Under the pieces are notes generated by a model. The model worked only from the letters and a program-made list of their open reading frames with translations. It did no database searches and had not been told where the DNA came from. The position numbers and the translations under genes were made by a program. From assembly GCA_963969365.1 (NCBI GenBank), contig OZ017754.1, positions 1,860,001-1,924,000 of the forward strand: a DNA stretch of 64,000 nucleotides, written 5' to 3'. This document shows positions 35,401-46,790 of this stretch, one piece after another (position 1 is the first letter of the stretch; every line of letters starts with the position of its first letter). The DNA is from Asterochloris sp. CNOR1. Its lineage: Eukaryota > Chlorophyta > Trebouxiophyceae > Trebouxiales > Trebouxiaceae.

Positions 35401-38400
35401 AGTTATGATCACTGTTGAGCAACTGCTGCACAGAGCATGACGTTGCATTTTGCTGGGGCATTTTGGCCATTTGGCAGCTGATGCTGGCTGCACGCTGGCC
35501 TTTGACCTGGCATAGCCTCTGACCTGGCATGGCCTCTCACAGCTGATCCCCGTTGCAGTGCTTCTCATTGACGTCTGTACATGGCAGCCGCTTTGCTGTC
35601 TTGTGCTTCCTGTGACCCTTGCTGTGTCAGCCCTGGCTGTGACTGCCCTCATGCTGGCAACTACCAGCACCAGTTGGGGCCGCTTGTAACTGTTGCCCTG
35701 CAGCCTGTGCTGCCATCTTCGTGCTTGTTGATGCAGTGTCTTGCCATCTCCCCCAGTACCCAATTGGTCCTGGCGCCAGTTCCACTCATGTGTGCCTCAT
35801 GCACTGCAGCCTTTGATGAGGCTCAATCAGAATCGCCGTCATCGAGCCTCCACCTGGCAACAGCTTCCTCTGACGGGTACCTGCTGCCCAGTTTCAGGAG
35901 GATCACTCCTGCCAGCTTCAAGCGGCGCCCTCTGCAGGTGTGGGATTGTTGTCAGCCTTGGCATGCACAACACACATGGTCTTGCTGAAGCACAGGGTGT
36001 GCTGTGCCAAGCTTGGTGACAGCCAGACAAGCAGTGGTGGCCCTGCTGCAGCTGCTTTGCATGCAAATTTCCTGGCAGGCTGCAGCCGCCAGCACTTGCG
36101 CAATGCTTGTTTCTTCTGGTGGTGCAGAATCCTGAAGGCCTGGCTCTGCCAAAGAAGAAGCTGCCAGCGCAGCACCGGGCGGAGAGCATGACAAAGGAAC
36201 ATGAGGCAGATGCTGGACCTGGAGGATTACCAGCAGGTTGGCGGAGACTGCTGCACCCCTGTGCCCTGCATGCTGCGCACCCCTCAGGGGGGAGCTCACT
36301 GTGCGGCACCTTGCTCCACTGCAATGTCTGGTTACCAGCATGTTGCCTCCCTGCACCTCTGAGTCCTGCTTGCTTCCAAACATGCACGGGGGAGCCGACA
36401 GCCCTTTGCAAGACGCTGCCGCTCACTTGCCAGAGTCACTTGCTTGGCTCAGGACCTCATGTGCCTGACTACCTCTTTTGCCTTGTGTTGCACTCACATC
36501 TGTGCTTTGATTGGCCTCCTCGGCAGTTCATGTCCAGCAGACTGCTGTCGGCACGGTCTGCTGTCAAGCTGTGCTGGAAACAACACCGGGGTTTGAAAGT
36601 CTATGATGCCTGCCAGTCTTTCTGGCTCCTCTGAAGGGGCAGGGTGGGCTGCCTCTGACTGGAATTTTTGTGCTGTCCAGCCCAGAACGCTCCGCCGTTC
36701 CAAGCCTGGGTCAAGAACGAGCTGCACTGGGCACGTGCTGCAATGGAGGTGGCGATGGCAAAGATCTGCTTTGCCATGCTGTGGGCGTGGTGGAACAACA
36801 TGCTGCCGGCCTCCTGCAAGAGCTGGGCTGCCTTCAAGGAGACCCTGCTGTGAGCTCCCTCTAACTGCGTGATACTGTGTGGCCCAGTGCATACCAGTGA
36901 GGAGACCGCCTGCTGACAGATCATGAGAAATGAGTGCCTGCAACAGCAGATTGGTGGCAGTTGAAGCCTGGCCTGCTGTTACCTGGAAAGCTACACCTAC
37001 TGGACTGTTCTGTGGCGCACTCATGGCAGCAGGCAGCAGCCCCTGTCTGCTGACTGCTTGCTGCCTGTTGCAGGTATGGGCGGCGCTTCCAATTCTGGCT
37101 CAAGTACACAGCTGCCATGTGCATGAGCCTTGTGGGCGTGCTCTGGCTCAGCGCAGGTAGGAGAAATGGTTGTTCAGAACCCAGTTGCACCATCCCCTTT
37201 GAGACACTGATGCATGCTGGCAGTGCGCTGGCATGGACAACAGTTATTCTGAGCCTCACCTGTTGCCTCACAGCCTGTACACCTTGAGACCTGCATGGAG
37301 GCCGCCTCGTTGGTGCGTGCACAGGCTCTGCTCCCGTGCAGGTCTGCCTGCTCTCAGCCCGTGTGGCCCTGCACTGAAGCTCGCTGTGCTGCTCTACAGA
37401 CGTTCCAGTGCTGAGGTCGTGGGGGCCCCTGTATGTGTTCATCACAGTAGTGGTGAGTTGACAGTTGTGGTGAACATATTCGTGAGCCAAAACTTTGCAA
37501 GTGAAAGGGTTGAGCTGCGCCACCTGACACTGGTCAGTCCAGGTCAGCATGCTCTCATGGCAGCAGATAGAGCTCACCAAGGACTGTCTGCGCTCTTGCA
37601 CAACTGTCCCTTGGGTTCACACATTCACACCCAACGAGTGCCTGTTGTGCAGGTTGTGATGTCTGAGAAGGTGGAGCAGACCTTCAACAAAGGTGAGTCA
37701 TGCCCGCAGCTGCAAAGAAGCAGCAAGTTACAGGCTTCCTTGCCTGCCTGTGCAAAGTGGAAACTCCCACAGGCATCTCAGCCCCCTGCCTTGGCCACGT
37801 CCATGGCTCCTGCTGACGCACCGCTGCCCCTGCCTGCAGGCAACCTGCGCCTACTGGGCACAGCTGTGGGCGGCGTGTTTGGCTATGTCGTCATGCTGAG
37901 GTGAGGGGCCCCAGCCACTGTGCTGCTGCACACTGCTGACTGCCACTCAGTGAGTGCCACCCAGGACTGCCATCCCTGCCTGTGCTGAAGTCGCCCAAGC
38001 CTTCCCAGTGCCTGTCCTCAGTCCACAGAGGCAATTTGTAGTGGAACCAACGCTGGCGTGCAGAGGTCACAGCAGCAGGTGACTGCACTGTGACCCAGGT
38101 CCACACTGCCTGGCTCCACACCCTGCAACAGCCCTGACTCGCGTATTTGCGTGAGCAGCAGCAGTGGGCTGTTCTTCAGAAGCACCTGAGTCTGCTGCAT
38201 GGCTTTACAGTGTCTAGCAAGTCAAACCCTATCTTGCTGTCAGTTTTGCTGTCAGGCAGGTTTCAGCGGGAATGTGATGATCTATGCCAGGCTGCTTTGG
38301 CAGAGTGCACAGAGAACAGTGGCACTTCCCAGCTGCAGGCCGGTGGTCGCCACCAACCCCTATGTCATCATGGTCATCCTCGTCGCCTGGTCATGGCTGG

Positions 38401-41400
38401 TCGGCCTACTCAGTCTGGCGCCCTACAAATGTGAGCTGACTCTTGTGGTTGATGCAAGCGCTCAAGCTCGGCAAGCTGTGAGGCCTTTGGATGCATCCCC
38501 TGCAGCTATGGCCTGTCGCCACGCCTGGATCACTGCGCCTATGAGTACTGGCCATGGTGAATGCCGATAGCTGGCAGCCAGCTACTGGTCTCTGACAGCT
38601 GCAGTGCTTCCCCAAGATGCTGTTGGCGAATCTTCATCTGCAGAGCGCAGGCCCAAGGAACAGAGCAAGCAGGTGTTGCCTGCAATAGCCAAACATGCTG
38701 GTGTACCTACGCTGGCACAGCAAAGAAGAGCCTACTGGGCAGCTCGCGCCTGTCTCAACACGCTGCTGCAGCTGCTAGGTGGAGCAAAGCTCAGTGGTGC
38801 TTTTCCTGCTGACCAGATGTAGTGTCTGGCCAGCCGCTGCAGCACGTGCTCACCTTGACCTGCGCACTGCTGCTGTGCGTGCTGTCCAGATGTGGTGTCT
38901 GGCCAGCCCCTGCAGCACATGCTTCACCTCAACCCCACTCACGGCTGCTATGCACTGCATGTGCAGATGTGGTGTTCCTGACCCTGATCACCAGCGATGC
39001 TATCATCCTTTGCCAGTACACTGGGCGGCCTGGCAGCACTGGCAGTTCTAAATACTTCTATGGCCGCTGTGCCTCTGTTGGCATTGGAGTGCTGTTTGTG
39101 CTGCTGATGGACATGATACTGCCATGGTGAGCTTGATCTGTGGTCACTGCCTTTTGCTATGCCAGTGACAGGGTTGTGTGCAGCCTTCCATGCTGTGGTG
39201 CAAGCTTCTGATATGCTTTGCACTGCCAAAGTCAGGGCTGTGCGCTGCCTGTTGCGCTGTGACATCAGCTGTGTACACATACAGTGCCGTGCCGCCGGGG
39301 GGCGCTTTGGCCTGCACACAACCTGCATGGCTGAGCTGTGTGTGAGCAGCATCAGCCACCTGAGACAGCATCACCCCTACCCCCTCCCTCCCCCCAGACA
39401 TTCAGAGGCCATTTGCCCCCCTTCAACCACCCAACATGCAGGAAAGCGCGCTCTTTCTTGAAGCCAAAGACTGAATGCTTCTGTGGTGAGCAAAGAGTGG
39501 CCCACTCTGCAGGTATGCTGCCTCAGAGGCACTGGACAGGCTGGGAGAAATGTACATGTCATCCGCAGACGTGATGATGAAGTGAGCGTTCATCTCATAC
39601 TTTGTTGCAGCAGCCTATGGTATGAGTCCTGCCACAAAGCAGTCCAATCAATGCTCTGCCTACACTGCCAGGACCTCTTGCACTCTCATCATGCAGCAGG
39701 CAGGGGCACAGAGGCTCACTGCCTTGCAGCAGGCCCTCAATGGTGCCTGGCATGCCAGGCCTGTGGTGGCACCCCGGCCCAGGTAGCCATCTACCAACAG
39801 CTTGGCCTACCTGTACATTCTCCTGTATACTGCGCATGACCCTCCAGCATGTGCAGCACACTGCAGTTGTGGGGCATGGCCTCTCCAATACTATGCAAGC
39901 AGAGCACATAGGGTTGCGGCTGCTGTGCAGGCTGTACCTGGCTTTCCACGAAAAGACGCGGCGCATCAGCCTGGCAGCAGCCCAGCAGCCTCAGGAGCAG
40001 GGCAGCGCTGGTCAGGAAAGGAAGACCCTGGAGGGCCTGATCACGCAGCGCCTGGTGCAGCCCCTAGGTGAGTGAATTCAAACCTCATGCCCCTTGAAAC
40101 TGCTGTCAGTGCAGAGGAGGCTTTGCATTCGGTGGAGGCAATCAGTTTGACGCTGCCTGCTGTGCTCAGGATGTGCTGCTTCTGGCCCAGCAAACACCTC
40201 AGCATGATTGGACATCTGACAGTGCAGGATTGCTGCCATGCACCCGATATCAGGGAAACTCCTCTCGACACATATGTGCAGGCATGCAGGTGGCGTACAG
40301 CCTGGTTGCTGGTGGCCAGCAACCACCTGTGCACACTTTGTTGTGTGCAGCCCAGGCATGCTGTGGGCCACCTTCACGCAGGACCAGGAGGGACTGCACA
40401 CCAGAGAGGCGCTGCCAGGCGCCTGTGTGTTGTGCTGCAGGTGGCGTCCAGAGCATGCTGGCCAGGGAGGGGGTGCTGTGGTCCAGGGGAGTCCTGTCGG
40501 CCCCCAGGGTGAGTGCAGCCGCCTGTGCACCTGAAGCAAGGTGTGTCTGCTGCAGCCTGCGCTTCTGCATCAGGCAACAGCTTATCAGCCTTGTGACACA
40601 AACTTCTTTGGGTGGAGTGTCCTCCACTGCACTCAGCAGCTGTGGGTTGCGCTCAGCCGATTTGGTCGCACCTCAGTAGCTCTTGTTGCCCTTCGCTGGG
40701 CTGGAGCTGCACAGAGGCATCGCCGCGTTCAGCACGGTTGTTTCTGCATGCAGATCGTCACAGAGGTGCTGACTGCCCAGAAGGTGCTGCTGGATCGTGT
40801 GGTGGCGCTCAGAGAGATGGTGTACCAAAAGCCCATTGTGAGCCTGCCTGGGAGCAGGCTCCTCTTTCTCAACTGTTGCGTTCTTTTGCTAAGCAGACAT
40901 CCAAGCAAATAATTGCAAATAAGCCTGCCAGCGCCTCTTGAGGCTGCTGCTGGCTTCTGACTACTGCTGGTGCCGATGTGGGTTTGAACATTGGGGAGAG
41001 CAAGGACGTTATGCAGTGTGTCTGCGCTGCAGACAGCGTGCAGCAAGCCTGCAGGTCTTCAACTACCAGGATATCCCCTGTCCTGCTACATAATGCTCAA
41101 CTCTGCAGCGCTATTGCTGGATGCTGCAGGATGATGCTGCCTGCGCCTGCAGGTCTCAGGATGCTACTCTGATGCCGCATTGCTGCTGGCTGGTGCAGAC
41201 TGCTGATGCTCATGCTGGCTAGTGTGTTGGAGCGCAACATAGGGCACCTGACCTTGCCTTGATGTGCAGGTCTCAGGGCGCTACAGTGAGGCTCCCTTCC
41301 ATGCTCTGGTGGAGCCAATGCACGAGGTCTCCATGGCGGTCCTCAAAAGCAACCAAACCCTGGCGGCAGCGCTGGCAGAGGTGCTCAGTGAGCGTTGCTC

Positions 41401-41999
41401 GCTGGCCTCTCTAGAGAGGGTGGAGGAGCAGCTAAAGGTTGTGGAGAGGGACAGGATGGCACTGTGGAGGGAGAGAGTAGAGGTGCGACTCAGCTGTCGA
41501 GAGCCTGCATCTTGATATGGTCAGTGCTGAAGCAAACACTGCTGATTGTGGCCCTGTAGCCTGAGCTCAGCTCAAGCCCTTGCTCAGCACAGCCTGTGCT
41601 TGACGGCACCAGTCCCCTCCAGCCCTAGCCAATGCCATTCTGACCTTCAGTGGTCTTGCCTGTGTCTGGCAACTGACAATCTTGAGGCTGCAATGCTCCT
41701 GCTCATGCTGCTCTGTCCAGCACTTGGGCTCTCACCCCAAGCATCTCTATCTGCAGGTGCAGAGGCGCTACCACACTGCTGTTCTGGACCCCAATGCAGA
41801 AGGCCCCCTGAAAGCCATAGTGGGCAAGCGAACCCCTGACGATGCCGTCAGGTTTTTGTCCTGGTCCTTTGCAGTCAGCAATGCGATGGACAAGGCCATG
41901 TTGGAGGCATACATTGTGATCAACAATCCCTACATCCAGCAGAGATGCAAAAATCTTGCCTGGACCCAGTTGAGAACCCGATTTTGGAATGTAGACTAG
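29483..41999 (+). CDS. FUSC/aromatic-acid-exporter-like multi-pass membrane protein, 28 exons
   Basis: Likely a membrane transporter related to the FUSC, ArAE and ALMT group; the substrate is unknown. Twenty-eight exons join with no phase conflict and total 1326 residues. They run from 29483-30032 through 30220-30345, 30630-30823, 31077-31140, 31396-31499, 31816-31961, 32262-32516 and so on to 41270-41482 and 41757-41999. Residues 1-180 are Ser/Gly/Gln-rich and soluble. Hydrophobic segments follow in two blocks, about 225-385 (e.g. AAIIGPLWFGAILAGIM, FGLVAALGCFATGLLCLP) and about 855-1055 (e.g. LRLLGTAVGGVFGYVVM, VIMVILVAWSWLVGLLSL, GIGVLFVLLMDMILPW). The RLLGTAVGG motif is the family's core signature. 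Between and after them are soluble helical regions, such as KLEQAVVAAL and RVEEQLKVVERDRMAL. The first intron has a GC donor. An in-frame ATG at 29504 is an alternative start. Exons 10, 22 and 27 have echoes. Confidence 0.8.
33864..33907 (+). repeat. Exon echo of the tenth exon of the FUSC-like gene
   Basis: TGCCTGCAGGC plus the following 33 bases closely match 33961-34004. The copy keeps the acceptor and an open frame (GRSEPPLLDSQ against GSSEPLLHDGR) and is followed by a GT, so it could in principle act as a small cassette exon. Confidence 0.8.
38815..38964 (+). repeat. Two tandem echoes of the FUSC-like exon 22 acceptor region
   Basis: Two units of 73 and 77 bases begin AGATGTAGTGTCTGGCCAGC and AGATGTGGTGTCTGGCCAGC. 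The real exon follows immediately, beginning ATGTGGTGTTCCTGACC at 38967. Each unit ends in a pyrimidine/TG-rich tract before the next AGATG. Confidence 0.85.
41146..41212 (+). repeat. Exon echo of the FUSC-like exon 27
   Basis: It shares GCAGGTCTCAGG and the GCTAC-GTGA/CTGATG-GCTGGTG pattern with the exon start at 41266-41332. It no longer encodes the same peptide beyond the first codons. Confidence 0.7.
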
Positions 42000-42334
42000 C
42001 CTGGACAGCTTGAACTCACTCCCCTCTGATGCTTGGTGTCTGCAGCTAATCTTGATTGCTTGCTGGCCATCTGTTATGCATCAGCAGTGTCCATATGCAT
42101 GCACGCAGCAACACTTTGCTGGTCAGTGACAGAGTACTCTTGTGTCCTATTACAAGCTGTTGCATCTGCCAGAGGGCAATGCGCAAACCTTGGTTGCTTA
42201 TGTCAAGTGTCATTCATTTGAAATGCCTGCTCTATTGGCAAAGACTAAATCAAGCAGTTCAGGGGTTCACTTTGCTGCATGCTAGACCAGAGTGAGAGGC
42301 GGGCATAGTGCCTTCAGATATAGGAGTTCCACAT
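42000..42334. other. Convergent intergenic region
   Basis: Tail-to-tail gap of 335 bases between the FUSC-like gene and the mitochondrial carrier gene. TTACA at 42150-42154 could be the carrier's polyadenylation signal. No coding signal was seen. Confidence 0.45.
42150..42154 (-). terminator. Candidate polyadenylation signal TGTAA for the carrier gene
   Basis: TGTAA on the minus strand, about 180 bases past the carrier stop codon, inside the convergent gap. Confidence 0.35.
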
Positions 42335-44826
42335 CTATCCTATGTCAGGTGACAAGGGGTTCTTCTGGTCAGCGCGCACATAAACGCTCTTCAGTACCTC
42401 ATAACTGGCCACAACAATGGCGCAGGCCGGGGCTGCACGAGCAGCACGAGGCCCAACTCCCGTGAACAGTGACCGCACGCCACCTTCTGCCGCCAGTTCT
42501 CTCAAGCTGCGCAGAATGGGTTTGGACTCCTTTCCAGAGAGCTGAGCCCTGGTCTTCACCACATCAAGTGGTGTGGTGATGGCAGCTGCAGCTCCTCCTG
42601 CGATCGCGCCCGCAGTGAGATTTGCAAAGGCAATCTCAGAGGCTGGGACCTGCTGGGGGTCGCGCAGAAGGCGTCCCCGAATGGGCTCCAGCAGGCCCCA
42701 GTAGAGGGCGCTGAAGGGGACGTCCCGCGCGAGGGTTGCCCCCACTCCCGTCCACAGCGTGCGCACGCGGGCACTCATGCTGCTGCCCTTTTCGAGCTGC
42801 AGGTGGGCCCACATTGGGGTCCGGGGTGCACGACGCCCCAAGGCCTGTGGCTGCGTCTCGGGCTTCAAGACCGCCTGCAGGGCAGTACAGAAGTGCACTC
42901 CAGAAGACTGGACAACGTAGTGCAAGGCAGGGACACTTGGGCCAGGCATCAAGCCAGGCAAGGCCTCCTCAGCAGCTGTCTCCTGGTCATACCATAGAAG
43001 AGACTGCTGCTGCTGCTAGATGCAAGTGAGTGTTTGCGGGCAGACAAGGAAGGCCAAAGGCATGCCAAAGGCTGCAGAGATGCGTGCGCTGCAAGCAACG
43101 CCAGGCGTATAGCAGAAACAAGGTGCAGAGACTGGCGTCCAAGGCCGGGATGACGTGCACCACAGCTGACGCAGTGGAGGCGCGCAGTGTTGCCGCAAGA
43201 GCTGGGCAGCTTGCCTGCATCCGCGTCCGAATGAGCTCCAGGGGGGAGGTGCACAGCACCGCGGCCGTCCTGGCAGCTGCCCCAGCAGCGAGGGGAGCGT
43301 ATGGCCCCAGGCGCTGCATCTTGGTCAGCAGGTAGTCATACAGGGGCAGGTAGATGCCCACCTGCAGGCAGAATGGCCATACAAGTCAGTGGCAAGCAAC
43401 ATACGCAGCAAATGTGGTTTCACATGTGGCTTGGCCGGGTCCTATGCTGGTGCACGTCAGGGGCACTGCCCAGTGGGACTGCCTGGCCCAGAAAGCTGCC
43501 TCTGCAGGCTGGCCCCTGTGTCAGAGTTCGGCCAAGTTCAGCGCCCAGCTGTCTGCCGTCTGCAGACTGCGAGGTGGCCAACTCCCCCTACTGCCTGAAG
43601 CCTGTCAGCCTGCCCATCCTGTGCCAGCAGAGCATGTCCGGAGGTGTTGCTCCGCCCCAGATGCTGCAGCTACATCCCACCACCTCGCACACAAACAGGC
43701 ATTGGATGTGCATCAGCAGTTCAGAAGTCCGGTGCTCATCCATGTGTGAGCCATGAGCAGGCTCACCCACTGGCCATCATGTCCCAGAAAGCTCAAAGCA
43801 GATCAAAGCCGCCCACCATGGGGACCGCCATGAGCAGGGCCACGTCTGTCCCCCGCCACAGGACCCCTGCGCCCTCCTGCCTGACTATCTTGCGCATGCC
43901 GTCCAGTGTGGAGCCATAGATGTGGCAGTTGTCCATGCACAGCTCCCGCAGGCTGCGGCTGCCACTGTTGCTCAAGCGGGGGCAGTTAGAGGGGCAGCCC
44001 ACCACTGCAAACTTGCTGCAGGCACGCAGGTACTAGACAAGTCAGACATGGCTTGCAGCAGACATGCGGGTGGGAGGCGAGGCAGGCTTCGCAACCTGCA
44101 GACCTGCTGATCACAGGCAGCTGAGGCAGGGCTTGCTGTTGACAAAAAGGTGGAGGACTGCTCAGGCAGTGCCTGTTGCATGACCCGCTGCATGTGTCAG
44201 CCACTAGACAGACTAATGGGTGTTCAGCAGACCATGTGCACCTCCGGTTGCATGACCGGCAATGCGTGGAAATTTCGAGGTGGCACTGCAGATGAGAAGC
44301 AAATGCTTGCTGCTGCACAAGGCAGGTGCTGCTGCAGCCAGCACTCACTCTAGGAGCGGTGTGACTGAAAGTGGCTGCTTCAGACTGGAGTCAGCTGCCT
44401 GCGCCTGCATTCGCGTCTGCAGCACAGAAGTTACTGGAGTAATGGGGTGGGTGCCTGGAAAGGCCCATCTGCTTGGCTTTGGAGTAACAGCCTCCCCTCA
44501 GTGTCAGCAGTTGCTATGCACCCAACAAAAGTCAGCCGCCACACGCAATTGTCAGCACTGCCTGAAATTCCGCTGCAGTGCAGTTGGAGTACAGCTGGGC
44601 TGCAGTGCACCTCAGCAGAGCCAGGCAACTGACCAGCACTGCATCTCATTAGCGGATGCCGACTGGTGACAAGCAAAGTGCGCACCTTGACTACATCCAG
44701 GGGGTTCACCACCAGCGCTGACACGAAGCTGGCCCCTGCAGCCGCCAGAAAGCGTGCCTGGAATGGCAGGCTCTGCTGCTGGCTCTGCATGATGTGCTGT
44801 CTGAATGCGGGTGCATGCCTGTCCAT
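42335..44826 (-). CDS. Mitochondrial carrier of the MTM1/SLC25A39-SLC25A40 type
   Basis: A six-helix inner-membrane carrier. Its closest kin are needed for mitochondrial glutathione import and manganese/iron homeostasis, so that role is inferred. Five exons in phase (44826-44686, 44416-44349, 44015-43817, 43361-43215, 42874-42335) give 364 residues. The three carrier signatures are present: [12 protein letters not shown] near 42, [10 protein letters not shown] near 173 and [10 protein letters not shown] near 285. MTM1-type marks are GILWRG-like [27 protein letters not shown] and the long first matrix loop containing CPSNC and CMDNC. The C-terminal repeat has [16 protein letters not shown] and [19 protein letters not shown]. 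The intron after exon 4 has a GC donor. The start ATG at 44826 leaves only a short N-terminus ([14 protein letters not shown]), usual for carriers. It is divergent from the adenine phosphoribosyltransferase gene. Confidence 0.9.
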
Positions 44827-45203
44827 GCCCCGAAGGGCCCAGGTAGATGGTGCAGGCTAGGTGGCCAGCCCCTGGGCACAGACTGGGAGCTGCTCCCCGC
44901 TGGAATGCACGAGGTTGCCACACGACAGCTTTGCTGTATTTGCAAATTTGGCAGCCCCGGTCTGTTACAGAGCGCCTCCTGATGGAGGCCAGACTCTGTA
45001 GAACAGAGCTGGGCCCTTCTGTGCTGTGACCTTGTTGGGAGATTTAGATGCCCGTGGAGGCATTGCCAGCTTTGCTGATCATATTCAGACCATCAGATGT
45101 TCTGGGAGATCAAGCAGATCCAGGTGCTTGGAATGGTAGCCAGACTAGCTTGTGGGAGGCGCACCAGAGTGGCGCACGACCTAATTTCTGCTCCTCATTT
45201 CGC
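44827..45203. promoter_or_regulatory. Shared divergent promoter region, carrier and APRT genes
   Basis: 377 bases separate the two start codons. An in-frame ATG at 45048 could instead start the APRT protein, which would shrink this region to 221 bases. No core promoter motif is recognised. Confidence 0.45.
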
Positions 45204-46406
45204 ATGCTGTGCAGCTATCTGCAGAGGCAGAAATCGAACATAGTCATCAGATCTAGTCCTGCACCAGCGCAAGCTAGACAGTGTCGAAGGTGCAGGCCAA
45301 TGCCCACTGCCTCGCAGAAGAAGCTGATCACAGACAACATCCGCGGCGTACCAGACTTCCCCAAAAAGGGCATCCTCTTCTGGGATATTACAACTCTGTG
45401 CCTGAACCCTACAGCCTTCCAGCAGTGCATTGACCTGTTTGTGGAGCGGTACAAGGGCAAGCAGATAGATGTGGTGGCAGGTGAGCCATGCCGCATTGAT
45501 GTGAGTCACCTGAGACCAGCAAGATGCACTTGCCCTGCTTGCGCAAGCACCATACCAAGGTCCTCATAAATCACTTCCTCTTCCTGCACAGCAGCCCTGC
45601 ATGCTGTGTCCTTTCACTGGCTGTACCCTTTGTGACCAGGCTGCTGGCAATGCAGGTTTTGAGGCCAGAGGGTTCATCTTTGGGCCACCCATTGCGCTGG
45701 CCCTTGGCGCCGGCTTTGTCTGCCTGAGAAAGCCAGGCAAGCTGCCAGGTCAGCTCAAGGGACTGCTTGCTCCACTTTGCATTGCATGACTTTATATATA
45801 GAGCTGAAGTGCTATGCCTGGCTGTGGCCAGAGCTTGTGGCTTGTGGCATCACAGCAGCGGCGGCCATGCCTGTGCTGTTTGCAGCCTGGGTTGGTCAAT
45901 GCGGCTTCCAGAGGCTCTGTTGCCCTCGCGGTCGAGCATCAGAAAATGGCCCATATGGTACTAAGCTGGGACAGCCATCGGCGCCCCAGCTAACCATGTT
46001 GCTGGGCATCACTCAGGCAGCCCATGGCATGCTCAACAGGCAAGACCAATGGGGCCAGTCACCAGGGGGACCTTGTTGCTGGCCTCTGTTGCTGGCCGTT
46101 AGTTATACGCAGCTCTGCACATGCCTTGCAGGCAAGACCATTGGCGCAGATTACCAACTGGAGTACGGCGTGGACCGCATCGAGATGCACGAGGGGCATG
46201 TGCAGCCGGGCAACAAGGTGCTGCTCATAGACGACCTCATAGCCACAGGGGGCACCATGGCGGCTGGCATAAAGCTGATGAAGCAGGTCGACGCCAATAT
46301 TGTGGAGGCTGCCTGCGTGATCGAGATGCCCGACCTCAAAGGCCGTGACAAGCTGGATGCATCAAAGGTGCCCCTCTTTGTACTGGTCGAAAAGGAGGGC
46401 GCATAG
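45204..46406 (+). CDS. APT: Adenine phosphoribosyltransferase
   Basis: Converts adenine and PRPP to AMP and pyrophosphate in purine salvage. Three exons (45204-45480, 45656-45748, 46132-46406) give 214 residues. Family blocks are [19 protein letters not shown],  [44 protein letters not shown] and the PRPP-binding motif [13 protein letters not shown] at about 153-165, with both acidic residues present. I chose the ATG at 45204 because the first 40 residues ([12 protein letters not shown]..., rich in Arg, Ser and Gln, few acids) look like an organelle transit peptide. An upstream in-frame ATG at 45048 would add 52 residues. The core is the normal length of about 175 residues. The intron before the last exon contains an exon echo. 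Confidence 0.93.
46037..46070 (+). repeat. Exon echo of the APRT last exon
   Basis: CAGGCAAGACCAATGGGGCC and the next bases repeat CAGGCAAGACCATTGGCGCA at the last exon start (46129). The acceptor AG and the GKT codons are kept. Confidence 0.8.
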
Positions 46407-46790
46407 TCAGTTGTAACATCGTAACCTGCAGCTGTTTGTCAGGGCGCATGAAGAGTCCTGCACAAGGCCCTGCACAAATCAATACAGATTGGCAAGAGGA
46501 GCTGTTAAAGACTGTGCTGGAGCTGCAGCTTTGACATGGCCGTCCTGCTGCTGAGCATTTCCTGCAACATCCGTGCTTGTTGACCTGGCCCCTCCCTTCA
46601 CCCAGTTACAGCATCGGAGCCTTCTCTGCAATGCCTCAACTTGCAAGTCAGAACTGCAAGAGTGAACAATTCAGTTTACAAGGGTCGCATATCTGACAAC
46701 TTCATAGGCCTGACAGAGTACAGAAAGCAGCCGGGGTGCGAGGCACACCCTCAAAATTTCAGGTTTGTTGGCACAACTGCTAGTGTTCAC
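46407..46790. other. Convergent intergenic region
   Basis: Tail-to-tail gap of 384 bases between the APRT and DNL-type genes. It holds TGTAA for the plus gene at 46412-46416, very close to the stop, and TTACA for the minus gene at 46676-46680 and 46606-46610. Confidence 0.4.
46676..46680 (-). terminator. Candidate polyadenylation signal TGTAA for the DNL-type gene
   Basis: TGTAA on the minus strand about 110 bases past the stop codon; a second one lies at 46606-46610. Confidence 0.35.

Noticed and set aside
45786-45800. TTTATATATAG, a TATA-like run
   Set aside because: It lies inside an intron of the APRT gene with no start site nearby.
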